A DNA stretch of 21,074 bases from Priapulus caudatus (GCF_000485595.1 NW_014577167.1:57992-79065); one strand, 5' to 3'; numbered from the stretch's first letter, positions 1 through 13,200 are shown. Notes: generated from the letters alone by a model not told the origin. Numbers and translations: made by a program.

Positions 1-42
1 GGTAGCAACGCCAAAGCCATTTCGTTAGTCGGTGCTGGATTA

Positions 43-319
43 AGGGTCTATGTCTCCCTGGGTTACGTGCGTTGACTGCTGCGAACGTTATCTGGGTACG
101 GTCCGGTATTACCCGGGAACGTACCCTGGTAACTTCTGATATGGTTAGGTTAGGGTTAGGCGTTAAAGGGGAGTAGGCGTAAGGCGACTCCCTAGACTCG
201 TTAGTGGAGTAGGCGAGGTACGGTCCGGCCATATTAAGATAGTACCAGGGTACGTTTCGGTATACCGGACCGTACCCCAGGGCGTACGTTCCGACAGTAC
301 CCAGGGAGACATAGACCCT
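43..319. mobile_element. MITE-like hairpin element with 21-base perfect terminal inverted repeats
   Basis: Bases 43-63 (AGGGTCTATGTCTCCCTGGG plus T) are the exact reverse complement of 299-319. Two further internal pairs are nested in the same order: 94-109 with 262-277 (16 bases, exact) and 118-131 with 243-256 (14 bases, exact). The whole 277-base stretch can therefore fold as a long interrupted hairpin, the usual form of a non-autonomous DNA transposon. It has no coding capacity. I could not find a convincing target-site duplication, so the exact ends and the superfamily are uncertain. The core contains a short telomere-like run (145-160). Confidence 0.8.
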
Positions 320-320
320 G

Positions 321-980
321 GCAGCTGTAGTGGTATATATTACGTGCAGGTGAATGGATGCAAGCCATCACATTTTGTTCATAGCATAGTAATAACGTCA
401 GCAGTTGCATGTTGCTTTATGATAGTGCGCCCGCTTATAATACAGGATATCATGGGAAAATGGATGCTTGTTGACTTACTTGCAATTGAGTATGACTTGC
501 AAACTTTCCTTCTTTTTGCAGGCCAGTCTCCTAAATCTATATTTTATTTCAGGTTTTCACGTTTACTGCGTTTTTGTGGCTATTATACTTGTAATGAAAC
601 GTTCACCACAGCTATTTGCTCTTCAACATTTTCATTCACAAGTATAATACACTGAATGCTTTTGCCATACCCATCAGTTTAACCTTGGGCATTTTGATTT
701 CTTCTTATGCTGCTGTTGGGATGGACAGTGTATGGTCCTGAAGGTATAAGCCTCATATATAACTATGAATAAATAATTATATATGTACACGTACACATAT
801 CATTACAGTGTAAGACATTGCGATAGACAGAAAGAGGCTTTCCCAAGCTATGTTAATAATTTTTACAAACATTGCAAATGCAATGTTCTGGTGACCATGA
901 CATATCACTAGTCACCGCGGAGAATTCTCTCATCTGCTTGCACCGTGCTCGTTGTAACTGATGTGATATGTTGCCTGCAG
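321..980 (+). other. Upstream intron of the perlecan-like gene (no exon recognised)
   Basis: This stretch is AT-rich and ends in a good acceptor (TTGCCTGCAG, 971-980) for the first recognised exon. An open stretch at 344-655 encodes no family I recognise, begins at GTG and has neither LDLa, Ig nor SEA features. A near-palindrome of alternating purine/pyrimidine lies at 779-800. Nothing else is supported. Confidence 0.6.
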
Positions 981-1253
981 CTGTGACTGGATACATCGTA
1001 GAGGTGATTCCTGAGCAGCAGACTGCGCGGGAGGGTCAGGAGGTGGTGATTGAGTGTCGTGCCCAAGGCTCGCCCTCTCCTATCCTGCGCTGGACACGTG
1101 TCGGTGGCGTCATGCCACGATCTGCCTCGGACACCGGCAGGGGGCGCCTCGTCTTCACGCAGGTTGCCGCGGCCGACCAGGGATCTTACAAGTGTGAGGT
1201 GCGCGGAGTGACAGGAACATACGAGGCCACGGCGAGGCTCACTGTTGAACCAT
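981..1253 (+). CDS. Exon 1: immunoglobulin I-set domain upstream of the LDLa modules
   Basis: This 273-base exon begins and ends in phase 1 and encodes one complete Ig domain of about 90 residues. Visible landmarks are the B-strand cysteine in VVIECRAQG, the core tryptophan in ILRWTR, and the F-strand signature [10 protein letters not shown] with the D-x-G-x-Y-x-C pattern, followed by a G strand ending in ARLTVEP. The acceptor is TTGCCTGCAG and the donor GTAGGT. Symmetrical phase 1-1 exons are typical of shuffled extracellular modules. An Ig domain N-terminal to the LDLa modules is not the vertebrate perlecan order. Confidence 0.85.
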
Positions 1254-4200
1254 GTAGGTGGCGCATGCGTGCAATTTTTTATACGATTACTGTTTTCTGT
1301 GCAAATTGCTTAGATGACAGATGTGCACTTGGTTTACTAAATATTTACACTAACATAAATGTATTATTTTAGTATTTATTCAGTGTTTATTATAATGTAA
1401 ATAATAGTAATAGTATTTAATATTTCTTCAGTATACATTTAGCATAAATTTCTACGTGTGCATATGTACACGAGTTGCCTTGTATACTAGACCAATATAC
1501 TTACTGTATACTGTATCGTATTTTACTGCATGGCCATTGCACTATGCTGCACTGTATTGAACTGTATAGCATTGTACTAAAATATACTATAGCACACTGC
1601 ACTGTATGCGATGTCCATCTTGCTGCGGTAGTGTGGCACGTGAAATAGTAATGGGTGAAATTCCAATAAGGCAAAGTTTGAATAAGCGTATGCACCTTTC
1701 ACGTGTCGTCGGCTTGCAGATGGACCGACACAGACCCCTCCAGGTCCGTACAACTGTGCCGAGACTGAGTCAACGTGTAGCGATGGACAGTGCATCCCAC
1801 GCGACTACCTGTGTGATGGAGAAGCTGACTGCAAGGATGGAAGCGACGAGGCATCGTGTGGTACGTGAAATTGACAAAACTAACACGTCGGTCAATCATA
1901 TGTTGCTGCCAGTCTTGTGGATTTTGTTGTACTACATGGACCTTTGTTCTCTTTTCCACGCTCAGAAAAATACAGATCATGGAATAAAAATGTGGAAGCA
2001 CTGCGACATTTCGTCTGTTTCGACATGACACCTTTCGTCTCTCTTTCGTTGTAATGTAGTAATGCGTGGTGGTGTCATTCGTAGTTGCCTCAGCCTTGTT
2101 CTTCACTGTTGTAGTCAAGGCAGACCAGTGTGAGCCGAATGAGTTCCAGTGCAACAATGGCCGCTGCATCCAGAAGATCTGGCGTTGTGACGGGGACAAT
2201 GACTGTGGAGACAGATCTGACGAGGAAAGTTGCCGTAAGTCTCGAGCAATGGCTTCACCTGTAATCTCATCGTCACGGTAACTACTCGATTGACATCTCG
2301 GCACGATCCTATGTGTAGGGTTTTGTTGCTAGGTTGGTCATGTTGGACCGGTTTTATATGTGTTTATCACACGTACATTTGTTGACGTGGAGGGAATGTG
2401 TTGTCAAACATTGTGTTTTAGAACGTCCTATCACATCAGTGATTGGCTAAAGCTGTCTGTCAATCACGTGAGGCAGGCAGGTCAATCTATTTGTAGCGGT
2501 TGTTGTAGCGGTGTTGTAAACGTTACGCAAAGTCATCTGTGCATTTGGAGTAAAAAGTGGCAATAATAGTGTCACAGAAAACTACCTTCATTTGGAGACA
2601 GTCACGTGATGCCTCGTGTTGCTCTATGTCGTGGGTCGAATCTGCTACATCGGCTCACCCGCCTTCTATGTTCTCAGCGACCCACAAGCCTGGTGATCCA
2701 TGCAATGCCGATGAGTTCCGCTGTGTGTCCGTCGACCAGTGCATCCCCGCTAGCTACCAGTGTGATGGGGAGTTTGACTGCCAGGACAGGACCGACGAGA
2801 TCGGATGTGGTACGGTGCTGCAAGCCTGACTCAGCGCGAGACAGTACCGCATATATTCCCCGCACTTAAGCTTCACCATAACAGTAGCTAGTCACTGTCG
2901 CGATGATATTATTACACGGAATCGTGGAGAGAAGAAAATTCACTGTTACTAACACTGTTCAACCCCAGGAGCCTCGCAAACGGAAAACTATTTAAATTTA
3001 AGTAGAAAAAAGCTACCACCGATATTACGACGAAGGCTGTTAAACATCAGAAATCCATTAAGCAGTGACATCTGCAGGCAGCAGAGTATAGCCCCAGCCA
3101 TAATAAGCAATGATTACAACCAGCGAACCTCGGAAATCGTGAATGAATGTGCGAGCAGCGAAGAGTGAGTGTGATTTTTCGTGCTTCTGCTCGGCAGCGC
3201 CACCCACGATCACGCGCCCGCCTCCAGCCATGGTGATGGTCAACGTCGGCGAGACGGTCACGATAGAGTGCACTGCCGTCGGCGTGCCGACACCCTTCAT
3301 CAACTGGCGTCTGAACTGGGGTCACGTGCCGCCACCGCCACGCGTCAGCAGCACCAGCGTCGATGGCTTCGGCCGTCTCACCATCAGGTTCGTTCGCCGA
3401 GGAATCTCTGTTGTTTTGTCTTGTAATTTGCTCTAATTTCTGAAGGACGACTCACACATCTGTGGCACGTAGCTGCGGCATTTGTCTCCACTGCTAATAT
3501 AGCGGCTTTTGTTTGCTTTCAGGAACGTGCAATTCTCCGATCAGGGAGCCTACAGCTGTGAAGCGATCAACAGCAAGGACAGAGTCTTTGGTCAACCAGA
3601 CGCCATTCTCAAAGTCAAAGGTTCATTTCAGAATTAATCCGAACTTGTTCGTCTAAGAAATAAGTAGCTTACCTGGGTGATCACTGATATATAGGTGCAC
3701 GTTCGTTCGTGAAGTTTGTATGCCTCTTTGTGTGCATTTTCTGCAGTGTGGAAATCATTTACATTACCTGGCTGTTGTTTCTATATCTGCAGGTGAGACA
3801 GGCATCTGCCCATCACTACTGTTCAACGCCGCCGCCACGGACGTGTCTAAGTGCATCTCCTGCTTCTGCTTTGGCGCCACCAGGGAGTGCAGCAGTAGCA
3901 ATCTGTTCCGCTCCTCGGTAAGTAATACCTCTTGCTTCCAACACCGCTGCCGCCAGCACCACCGCCCCACCACTGTCGCCAGTGTTACCACCACCAGCAC
4001 TGTCGCACACCCAGTAAGACCACTATCATCGTTGCTGCCAATGTCAGCACCGCCACCCCACCACTGTCGCCAGTGTTACCACCACCGGCACTGTCGCACA
4101 CCCAGTAAGACCACTACCATCGTTGCTGCCAATGTTAGCACCGCCACCCACCGCTTTCGCCAGTGTTACCACCACCGCCACTGTCACCGCACACCCAGTA

Positions 4201-7200
4201 AGACCACTACCACTGCTGCTGCCAACGCCACTGCCATCACCACCAACACCAGTCGGTCTCATTCCCACTTGAGCTGTTGACCAGCCATCTACACTATATC
4301 TAGCAAACATTTTAAATTCTTTTGTCGGTTGATATAACAGTATGTATGGCTGTATTGACACTAAAGAACATGATGCTGCTTTTATCACACGCTCAGCTGC
4401 CAGCCGGAAACCAGATGGACATGATGAACGCAGACAGTGACCAACCCATTGAGGACAGCCTGGTTCAGTACAACCCACTTAACCGCGAGTTTGTCGTGTC
4501 GGACTTCCACAACATCGTGCCGATGGGCCGCCTCTTCTGGCAGCTGCCTCACATGTTCCACGGTAACAAGGTGAGCTGTCAGCCTATTGTCTTATCTCAG
4601 TGATGGTCTCTCTCTCTTTCTTAGAAAAAAACATATCTTGTGATCATAATAGTCTTGAGAAGCCTCTGTCCGAGCATGCAGCGGCATTGCAGCCCTGTGC
4701 GTTAACATTTCTTACCAACATATATTATAATTGGCACTACCTATGCATTGCATTAACATGGTTTTAATCTCCATGTTGCTAGTAGTCAGATGTGTTGTGT
4801 TTTTAAAATATGGAGTTTTACAAATTTAAAAAAAAACTTTAATGAAACTTCTAATCAGTACATATTGAACCTGCCAATAACCGCTCATGATTCTTGATTG
4901 ATTATTCCTTTCTAAATGGCTTTGTTGTCTCCACAGCTGTCTAGTTATGCAGCAGACATCTCCTTTGACTACAGCTTTGCTGTTGGTCGTGGCCGCCCTG
5001 CACCTACAGATCAGCCAGACGTGATACTGAAGGTAAGCTTCGCTAGCAAATTCTATCATGTTTTCTGTGAAGATGCAAATAGTTGTCTGCTAGATCTTCA
5101 GAAATACAAATATATGTGCAAAAAATGGCATATTCAACAAAAATTATTTGGTCATTACCATGCATGCCATGGATGCTTTGGTATTGTCAACTTGCTGACT
5201 GTGTTGTCACTGTCTTACAGGGTAATGGTAGAACTCTGTTCTACAAGAGCAACAAGGTTCCTCTCCCCAACGCACAGAACCCATCCAGCATCCATCTAGT
5301 TGAGGTAACATTTGCTATTGCTAGTTGGTCTGGTTGGTACTTCTAGGCTACTGGCGAGCATCTAGAGTTACTAATTGTATTGTCAATTATAAATGCCAGT
5401 TTAACTAGGTTTTCTATTGTGAATAATTACATCTGAATATAAAGGCAATAAATATCATTTGCCTATAGGACTGTAGGAAAGTATTGACAGTATTCTTGAC
5501 TGTGAAAATGACATGAAATGTTAGAGCAGATGAGTCTTTTCATAGAATTCAGTTTTGTGTTTCCTCTTCTGTAAAACGTTCCCATATTTTTTGCTGTCAG
5601 GAAGGAAGTATGGAGGTATTACTTGGTGTTGTAGTTTCTACGTATTCTATTACATATTCTACACATTTATTACATCTGACACTTTTTCTTAATAATCCCT
5701 CAACAAACAAATAGCCTTATGTTTAATATGTTTAATTATATTAAGAAATTCTGTAAGAGTTATTTGATGACTTTCTTTATAGTTCTGTTAAAAAACGTAT
5801 TTTTCGTATGCATAGGTCCTACCTTATTGTTATTTTAAAAATTACACTGACTTACATTAATTTTACTAGACTGTCTTGTTTCTCTAAGTCTTTTAAATTG
5901 TTAGTATACTTTCTAAGGCTTTCATGGTCATGTTTACTATCTAAAGCATATGCATAGAGAAATAAGAATGCAACGACTAATGCACATTTTAAGCAAAATT
6001 CTGGATAACGTATAAACATTTATATAATTATTGGGCATGCAACAAGATAACCATGCCAGCTTTCTGTGCGGCCAAGAATGCATTATTGCTGGCCTGAATA
6101 TGAATATTGAATATATTAAATATACATACGTTCGTAGTGATAGTAAGTATGAAGCTCCGTGTTGACTCGCAGTGGAAAACTGCTAGCACCCTGCTAACAT
6201 GCAATGTATGTGCTCGCTGTGTAGGGTGAGTGGCTGAGCACTGACCACTACGAGGGTCGTGGGGACACGCCTGTAGGCACCCCAGTCACGCGCGCAGACT
6301 TCATGATGGTACTGCAGAATGTCACCGATATCCTCATCAGGGCATCCTACGACTACAGCATGACAGCAACCAGGTACAGCAGGCCCACTGCACTAGTCGG
6401 CCTTCACAACCAGATTTAATAGATTTTTCTGATTAGGTGATTTCTTGGAGTAGGGAATGAACCTTGTATAGTCGTGGCGCTAATCTGGTAATGTGTAACA
6501 CGACATTGTACTGATTACTGAGTGTTCTTTCACACCTTACTACGTGTAGGATCAGTACCTGTACAGTATTGTGTCTGTACAGTATTGTGTCTGTACCTAA
6601 CATGTTTTACCGTCGTTAAATAAAGTTTCTACTTACTTACTTACTAGGATCAGCAACGTGGAGCTCGGCATCGGTGTGGTCCAGGACACTGGTAGGTCAC
6701 GTGCATTTGAGGTGGAAGCTTGCTCCTGCCCCACAGGCTACGAGGGTCTCTCCTGCGAGGTTAGTACAACACAACAAGATTCTGTATGAGCTGTGTGTCG
6801 TACAGTACGTCCGTGTGTGGTTGAGCGCCTTTGATTGTCCTTGTTCTGTGTTTAAATCCAGATTTTTTCAATTTATTGCCAGTGAGTTCGGTCAGGTAAG
6901 TGTTAAACGATTCAGTGATGAAGTTTTGGGTTAGCTTGCTAGAGACATGTTACCATGGAGATGACTGTATTGTTTATTTGTTGTCATTTATCTGCAGAAA
7001 TGTACCCGTGGCTTCAGACGTGACAGCAGGGGGCGATACCTCGGCACCTGCGTGCCCTGCGACTGCAGGGGCGCCTCCAACGACTGTGACCCTGAAACTG
7101 GTGCCTGCTTGGTAAGAACAGAATTTTACATAAATGCCCCTCCAGATGAAATACACGTAATACCTATTTCACACTGGTCGTACATCATATGCAAACCTTG

Positions 7201-10200
7201 CCATCTTATAATTAGAACATCAGGGTTAATGTTTATGCAGTTTGTCGTGACACAGTTTTTTTCATTGTTGTTTGTTCGTCTCGTACAGGCCTGTAGTGGA
7301 AACACTGAGGGACCACGCTGCGACCGCTGCAAGGCTGGCTACTACATGGTGGCTGGACGCTGCGAGGCCTGCCCCTGCCCACTGACCATGCCATCCAATC
7401 AGTACGTGTGTGATCACTGCTTTCACAGGGTGTAGCCAGGCAGTGACAGTCTGGGAATAGTGAGATCAACTGTCGTTCAACACGATATATCGTAAAACAA
7501 CATGGTGCAAGTGCCGGCAGGCAGCAGACACACCCTTCACACACCTAGCTGAGAAAAACCTGAGATTTCAACGTGGTTGCATCTCTCGAGCGAATTCATC
7601 ATTACAGATTCTGTGTGTGCATAGCTGATGAGCCAACCCTCATAGCAGTCTGTCAATTATATATCTTTCGGTGTGCAGTCCTCACTAGGTGGCCAATGCT
7701 TTGCTGATTCGTCGAGCTTCTTTCAGATTCTCACCAACGTGCCACATGGCCAACGACAGACAGGTAACGTGCGATGCGTGCCCGACTGGCTACGTCGGCA
7801 GACGCTGTGAGCAGTGCGACCGTGGTTACACCGGCAACCCGTCTGTACCAGGTGGAAAGTGTGAACCTGAAGGTATGCTAGTCACACTGTCTCGCACCCA
7901 CCTGTGTTTCACTGCCTGGTAGCGGGTGCATGTTCTTGTGGTGTAACGGATGTTAGGGCACTGACGGTGAATTAATGGAAAGCGTTAGAGCAAGTGTGGC
8001 ACTATACTTTAAAACAGTGTATCTGCTATTTCGTGTGTTCGCTTCTCCTAGCGGAAGTAAAGCTACTCGTTGCGTGTGCTTGAAGTATTAAGTATTTCTA
8101 CTTAAGTAGAATTTGGCTTCAGTGGTTACTTTAGTTGGCTTCGTGCATTGCTCATGAAGGAATCTGTGATATTATTTTTATTGTAATAGATAATTTCATT
8201 GATCTCATCTCACATTAATTTCTTGGTGTACCATGTATAGCTAACTTAGCCTTTCTGTTAGCTTATTATGCTCTATCCAAAGGAAAGGAAACAGGTACTA
8301 CATAGATGCTAAATTGTCGTTTCCATAGCTATGTCTTTAATTTCACAGATGCACAATTAATCACATTTTATTGCATTCCGTGTAAAGGCGATTGATGAAT
8401 GGTAGTATTATAACATTGTTATGATGTAACTAAAATTGATTTACAACGTGCTAATGTATTTTCTTGATGATAGGAACCAACTTGCTATTGTGCGATCAGA
8501 GAGGCAGTGTGTCTACTGTCCCAGATCCCTTCGGACGCTGTCAGTGCAAGGTATGTGGAGTTTTCAAGGGTGAATGACTTATTTTAAGTGACGGCTAAGG
8601 CAGTCACAACTCAAACGCTAAAGAAATGTTTAGTCACTTTGTGAGCACTGCTGTTCATTTGAGAGCATTTACTAGCAACGTGCACTACCTGTTTAGGAAA
8701 TAGGTGTTTCGTGATGTTTATTTATTAGCAAATAATGGTAAGCAAATGAGGGGTGGGAAGGTGGCATCGGTGTGGTGACTTTCTAGCTTATATTCAGAAA
8801 TGTGAAATTTATTTTGATGCTATTTATTATGCATTAAAGATATAGAAGGAGCATGTGTTTGTAAAAGTGTGATAATTGTGGCACTACCTCAACCTGTATG
8901 ATGGTCGTTGTAATTAGTTTGCAATTGTACAGCTGTGGTGGTTGACATGGAGGGTCCAAGGGAATAGCTATTTATTCATTTATTCACTTGGTAAATATCG
9001 TAACATGCATGCTGGCCTAATCAGAGCAGTGGTATGTGATACCATTGCATGATCTGGAGATGGGGAGCATGTAATGTATGAATGTTTAGCAAACAACCTG
9101 CCTGGTTTATTTGCCATCTTCTGTCTGTTAGTAATTAAGAGCTTGGGAATCTGAGTACAGACGCTCAGAAAATCAAACTACATTGGCATATTATTTTGAA
9201 TGGCACTGAATCACAAATGTGGTGTAGTCAGTATAGATGCCAGTTAATGCATCTTATTATATTCTGGAAGAAATACGTTGTGCTGTTCTTTCTTACTAGT
9301 AAAGTGTGAGAGTATTTAGCATTATGTTTATGTTGAATGACACTCACTCGGTCACACATTCGAGCATGGTTTAGTTGTAATAACATTATATATAACTATA
9401 TCGAATTATTGCTTATATTCGAAATATTATATTTTAAGCAGTATTTCGTATATAACATTCTACCTATGTTTCAGTCGGATAATTTCTATAAACCTTTGGT
9501 AGGTGTGTAGTGGAACGAATGTTTTGTCAGGCTGACTTGTGTATGCACTAGTGTTTATAAACAATCAAACCTGTATATATGCATGGTTACTCAAGGGAAA
9601 TCCCAAAAGTTTCCTTTATAGACAGATGTCGATTCTGTAAATGTGTCTGCTAACACAGGTTTGACCGTACTACCGTTATTGTCTCATCGGCATCAGTATG
9701 GTTTATTTGCATTGCCTATTAGATATACTCATTAATATTCTTAAGGTCAAACACATTTGTGCATGAAACACACTGTGTCATACAGACCTGAATCGTTCTG
9801 ATATAACATAAATGCAATGCAAATAAATTCACCATATCAAGTGTAAAATGAGATCAATCCAAAAAATGCATCACTATAATCTCTTGCATGCTGTAATTAC
9901 CACTGCAAATGTTATGGTCCGTCTGCATTGTGGCTGGATATAGGACCAGCAGGTGGCGCCATCGGACACTCCATATAGCCACGGCTGTACGATTGCACCT
10001 CAACCCTCCCTTCTGCTAATAACTCTATTGATTGTTGCCCTTTGCAACTGTGTGCACTTAAAGATGGCCAATCCGAATAGGGTAAGCTAATATCAAGAGG
10101 ACGTCCTGTGCATGATGCGAAACGTGCATGCAATACATTCATGTAATGGATAGGCGTGAGTCGGCGTCTGCGGGGTATAGGCATAGGTGCGCATTCGTGT

Positions 10201-13200
10201 GCATGTGTTGGCGATAGCGCTGGGTAGATGTGGTGTGGGAGTGCTGGAAGCTGGTCATATGCTGCTTAAGAGCACGTGATCAGCTCAATAAGTCGCTGCC
10301 TTGGTCGCACACACAACTAGCACTCCTCATTGGTTTACAGTCGCAGAGTTTTCTTCTGTGAACTTGGGGAATGATGACTGGAGAATGGGCTGTTTTATTT
10401 GAACTCTTTGATTGTATGGCTTCCATACATCCCTAGGGCTATAGTAAATCTTACCTATAGCTGTTATAATCTAAACGATTATTTTTTTTAATGTCATTAA
10501 TACATTTTATAAGTCAGTTCTGATCTTGGATATATTAACCTTGGACAAAATATTTTAATACATACTTTTAAGCACATTATTTCATTCGAAGCACACATAA
10601 CTGACATGTGTGGATGCTATAATTTCATTAAAAAAATCTTGGTTCTTTATTTGCTTGTCTCTAAACTTGCAAAGAACTGCTTGCATTACATTGCCACTTC
10701 ACTGGTGGAATTCGCATGCAGTCTTGATTCAGTGTTACGCATATATAGAGATTTATAACCATTGATCTATAGTATACCTGTCTATGTCAGGAATATCACA
10801 ACTATGGTACTAGGTGTCTCTTGCCTATAAATAGCATTTCCTCGTTATTCAAAGATAGTATGTGCGTATAGATAGTGGCAATAATTGTGTTAATATTTTT
10901 AGGCCTACATTGTTTACATTTGGCCAGGCGTGGACGTTTGTTAGAAAAAAGTATTTACTTCAATTCGCATCCAACTGTTGCACTTGCTGCACTGCACCCT
11001 TGTCGTGGGTGTCATTCAAGCTCACATACTCATATAGCTCGTATAAGGAGTGATGCATTGTCCCATGCAGATACGATGAACAAACTGATAATATGATGGG
11101 CATCTATGAGATTGATCTTTTGGTCATGCCTTGGATAAATAAGATGATTGTTTAAGTTAGTATTCTTTCTTTTATTAATTAATCCTAGAGATTTAGAGAG
11201 AATATTCTCTAATAGTCCCGTTCTGCCTGTTTCAGCCGAACGTCGTTGGCCAGTATTGCGATCAGTGTGCGCGTGACACCTTCCATCTGTCAGCTGCCAA
11301 CCCTCACGGCTGTGTGCGCTGCTTCTGCATGGGTATAACAAACCGCTGCAGCAGCTGTTCATGGAACAGGGATCAGGTGAGGTTACAGCTGTTGAGTAAG
11401 CAACCTGGTGGCTGGTTGTAGCCATGCGGACCGACGCACATGCTTCAGTTGGCAATGCGTGTATTTTCCGTTATTATTTTGCTTCTCACTGGAAGGTAGC
11501 GCGCACTCGCGTGTCTTAGTCCGTAATACGCTTTACGCAGGTCTTTAGTTTAATGCCACCGTAGCAGTAGTGGGGGCTGCATTTGTCCTAAATGCGTTTG
11601 CGTACATCATAATGACGTCTGCGCGTGTTCACACCTGCAAGTGTCATAACGATGTCGCACGTCTGCGTATGTTTACACGCATGTGCTTCTGTGTGAGCAG
11701 GAGGTCGCAGACTTCAGGGCTCACAAGTCTGAGTGGCTCCTTCGCGATCGCTTCGGTCACTTCAACATCTCTAGCGGCATCGACGTCGTCGAGGAGGACA
11801 ACAAGGACACGCTGGTCGCCAGCGGACGCGCGCTGCCTGACCGCCTCAACCTCTTCTACTGGGCCATGCCACAGCACTTCCTCGGAAACAAGGTGCGTCT
11901 ACGTCTGCAGAGGCAGCAGCTCAGCAGCAGTGTCGCGTCGATGCTGTTGCTGGAATTTAATGAATTTAGAATTACGCTGATGATTATAATCATCTGGTCG
12001 ACAATGCGTGTGGTGATAATGTTTGAAATGTTCATTGAAAATGTCACGTTGAAAATGTCATGCTGGCAATGATAATGTCAACAGTTATAACAGCTATGAT
12101 GATGAAGGTGATGACGTTGGTGACAATGACGATGACATGATGATGATGATGATGATGATGATAAAAAATCTTGGGTGATGATGAGTCGAGAGCTAGGTTA
12201 CCTCGGCTAGGAACTGTATTAACTCTTTAAATAAGTTCATTCGGTTGGTAGACTAATAGATCTAACTGGGTTAATGGTGGTCAAAACTGATAATCATCAG
12301 TCAGCTTTGAGAAAGCCTGAGCGGCGAAACGTCAGCTGTACGTTTCCAATCTTCACGGTTGAGTAACAATTAACCAAGTTAGATCTGTTTTAACTCCATT
12401 CTATATCTTTAGATTGGATACATTGCAATGTGCTCGTTTGTATGCAGGTGATGTCTTATGGTGGAGATGTGCATTACACAGTCAGCTTCCGTGGTGGATC
12501 TCCCAGCGATGACAGCGACCCTGATGTAGAACTCTACGTATGTCTGTCACGATTTATCATCAGTTGAAGAGAAAACGTTGTCGGAGTCGATGATCTTTAT
12601 AATACTTTCATTGCCCGGAAAAAATCTGTAAATTGCTGTGGTTTAGATAATCGACATTATTACTTGACACAATTCTCTACAGGTCTTTATTTGTATTTTT
12701 GTTGATGTGTCTGTGGTTTATGCCTGCAGGGTAATGATATCCTGCTCTACCACCGCGTGGAGCAGCAACCAAGGGAGGGAGTGCAAACGTCATACAAAAT
12801 CCCAATGTATGAGGTAGGAACACAAACATGTATTTTGTACTTACCTGTTATTCACTGTGACTATATTTTTACTGGTATTATGCGATTTTTTTATATATTA
12901 ATTATGTAGTCTTTATCATGATGATCCAAATGAATATGTCTATTTCTTCTGTTTTAGACTGCCTGGCAGCGTGCTGATGGAGAGCAAACAACAAGAGAGC
13001 ATCTCATGATGGCCCTCGCAGACATGGAATACTTCCTTGTTAAGGCATCCTTCAGCCAGAACATCTATCAGACCAAGTGAGATACTCACAAACTCTAAAC
13101 TCTGTCTTAGTATAACATCTCGCACATTGATCTATGCCCCTCACATGCCTCAGCCTTCACCATCCAATAGCATTTCTGCACCTGTCCCACATTGCATGGG

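Larger units (their letters stand above)
11893..12447 (+). other. Intron inside L4 copy B, with microsatellite and an inverted repeat
   Basis: This 555-base intron contains a degenerate GAT/ATG-rich tract from about 12050 to 12185 with a pure (ATG)n core. Further on lies an 18-base inverted pair (12258-12275 with 12369-12386). Neither disturbs the flanking splice sites, GTGCGT and TATGCAG. Confidence 0.6.

Noticed and set aside
145-160. Telomere or interstitial telomeric array
   Set aside because: Only about two and a half imperfect units, inside the MITE; far too short for a telomeric tract.
344-655. Open stretch of 103 codons upstream of exon 1, considered as an N-terminal exon
   Set aside because: It starts at GTG, lacks any SEA, LDLa or Ig signature, and the frame does not join the phase-1 start of exon 1 through a good donor.
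1699-2304. 201-codon minus-strand open frame across two LDLa exons
   Set aside because: It is antisense to two clear LDLa exons and has no recognisable domain; GC-rich cysteine codons on the other strand explain its openness.
2633-2650. tRNA B-box-like GGGTCGAATCTGC
   Set aside because: No matching A box, acceptor stem or cloverleaf around it.
3720-4280. 186-codon open frame through exon 7 and the minisatellite as a single exon
   Set aside because: The front part is pyrimidine-tract intron and the tail is a tandem repeat ending in a stop; the L4 domain resumes at 4397 in correct phase when 3918-4396 is spliced out.
4044-4478. 144-codon minus-strand frame rich in Val, Gly and Ser
   Set aside because: It is the antisense reading of the minisatellite and of exon 8.
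9912-10184. 90-codon minus-strand frame in the largest intron
   Set aside because: No start context, no domain, no neighbouring exons with matching phase; no support beyond openness.
11030-11455. 141-codon minus-strand frame overlapping exon 17
   Set aside because: Antisense to the LE exon, with no recognisable domain.
12290-12362. Hammerhead ribozyme (CTGA...GAAACGTC within the intron repeat)
   Set aside because: The required CUGANGA core is not matched after CTGA and no proper stem II/III layout could be drawn; at most a decayed relic.
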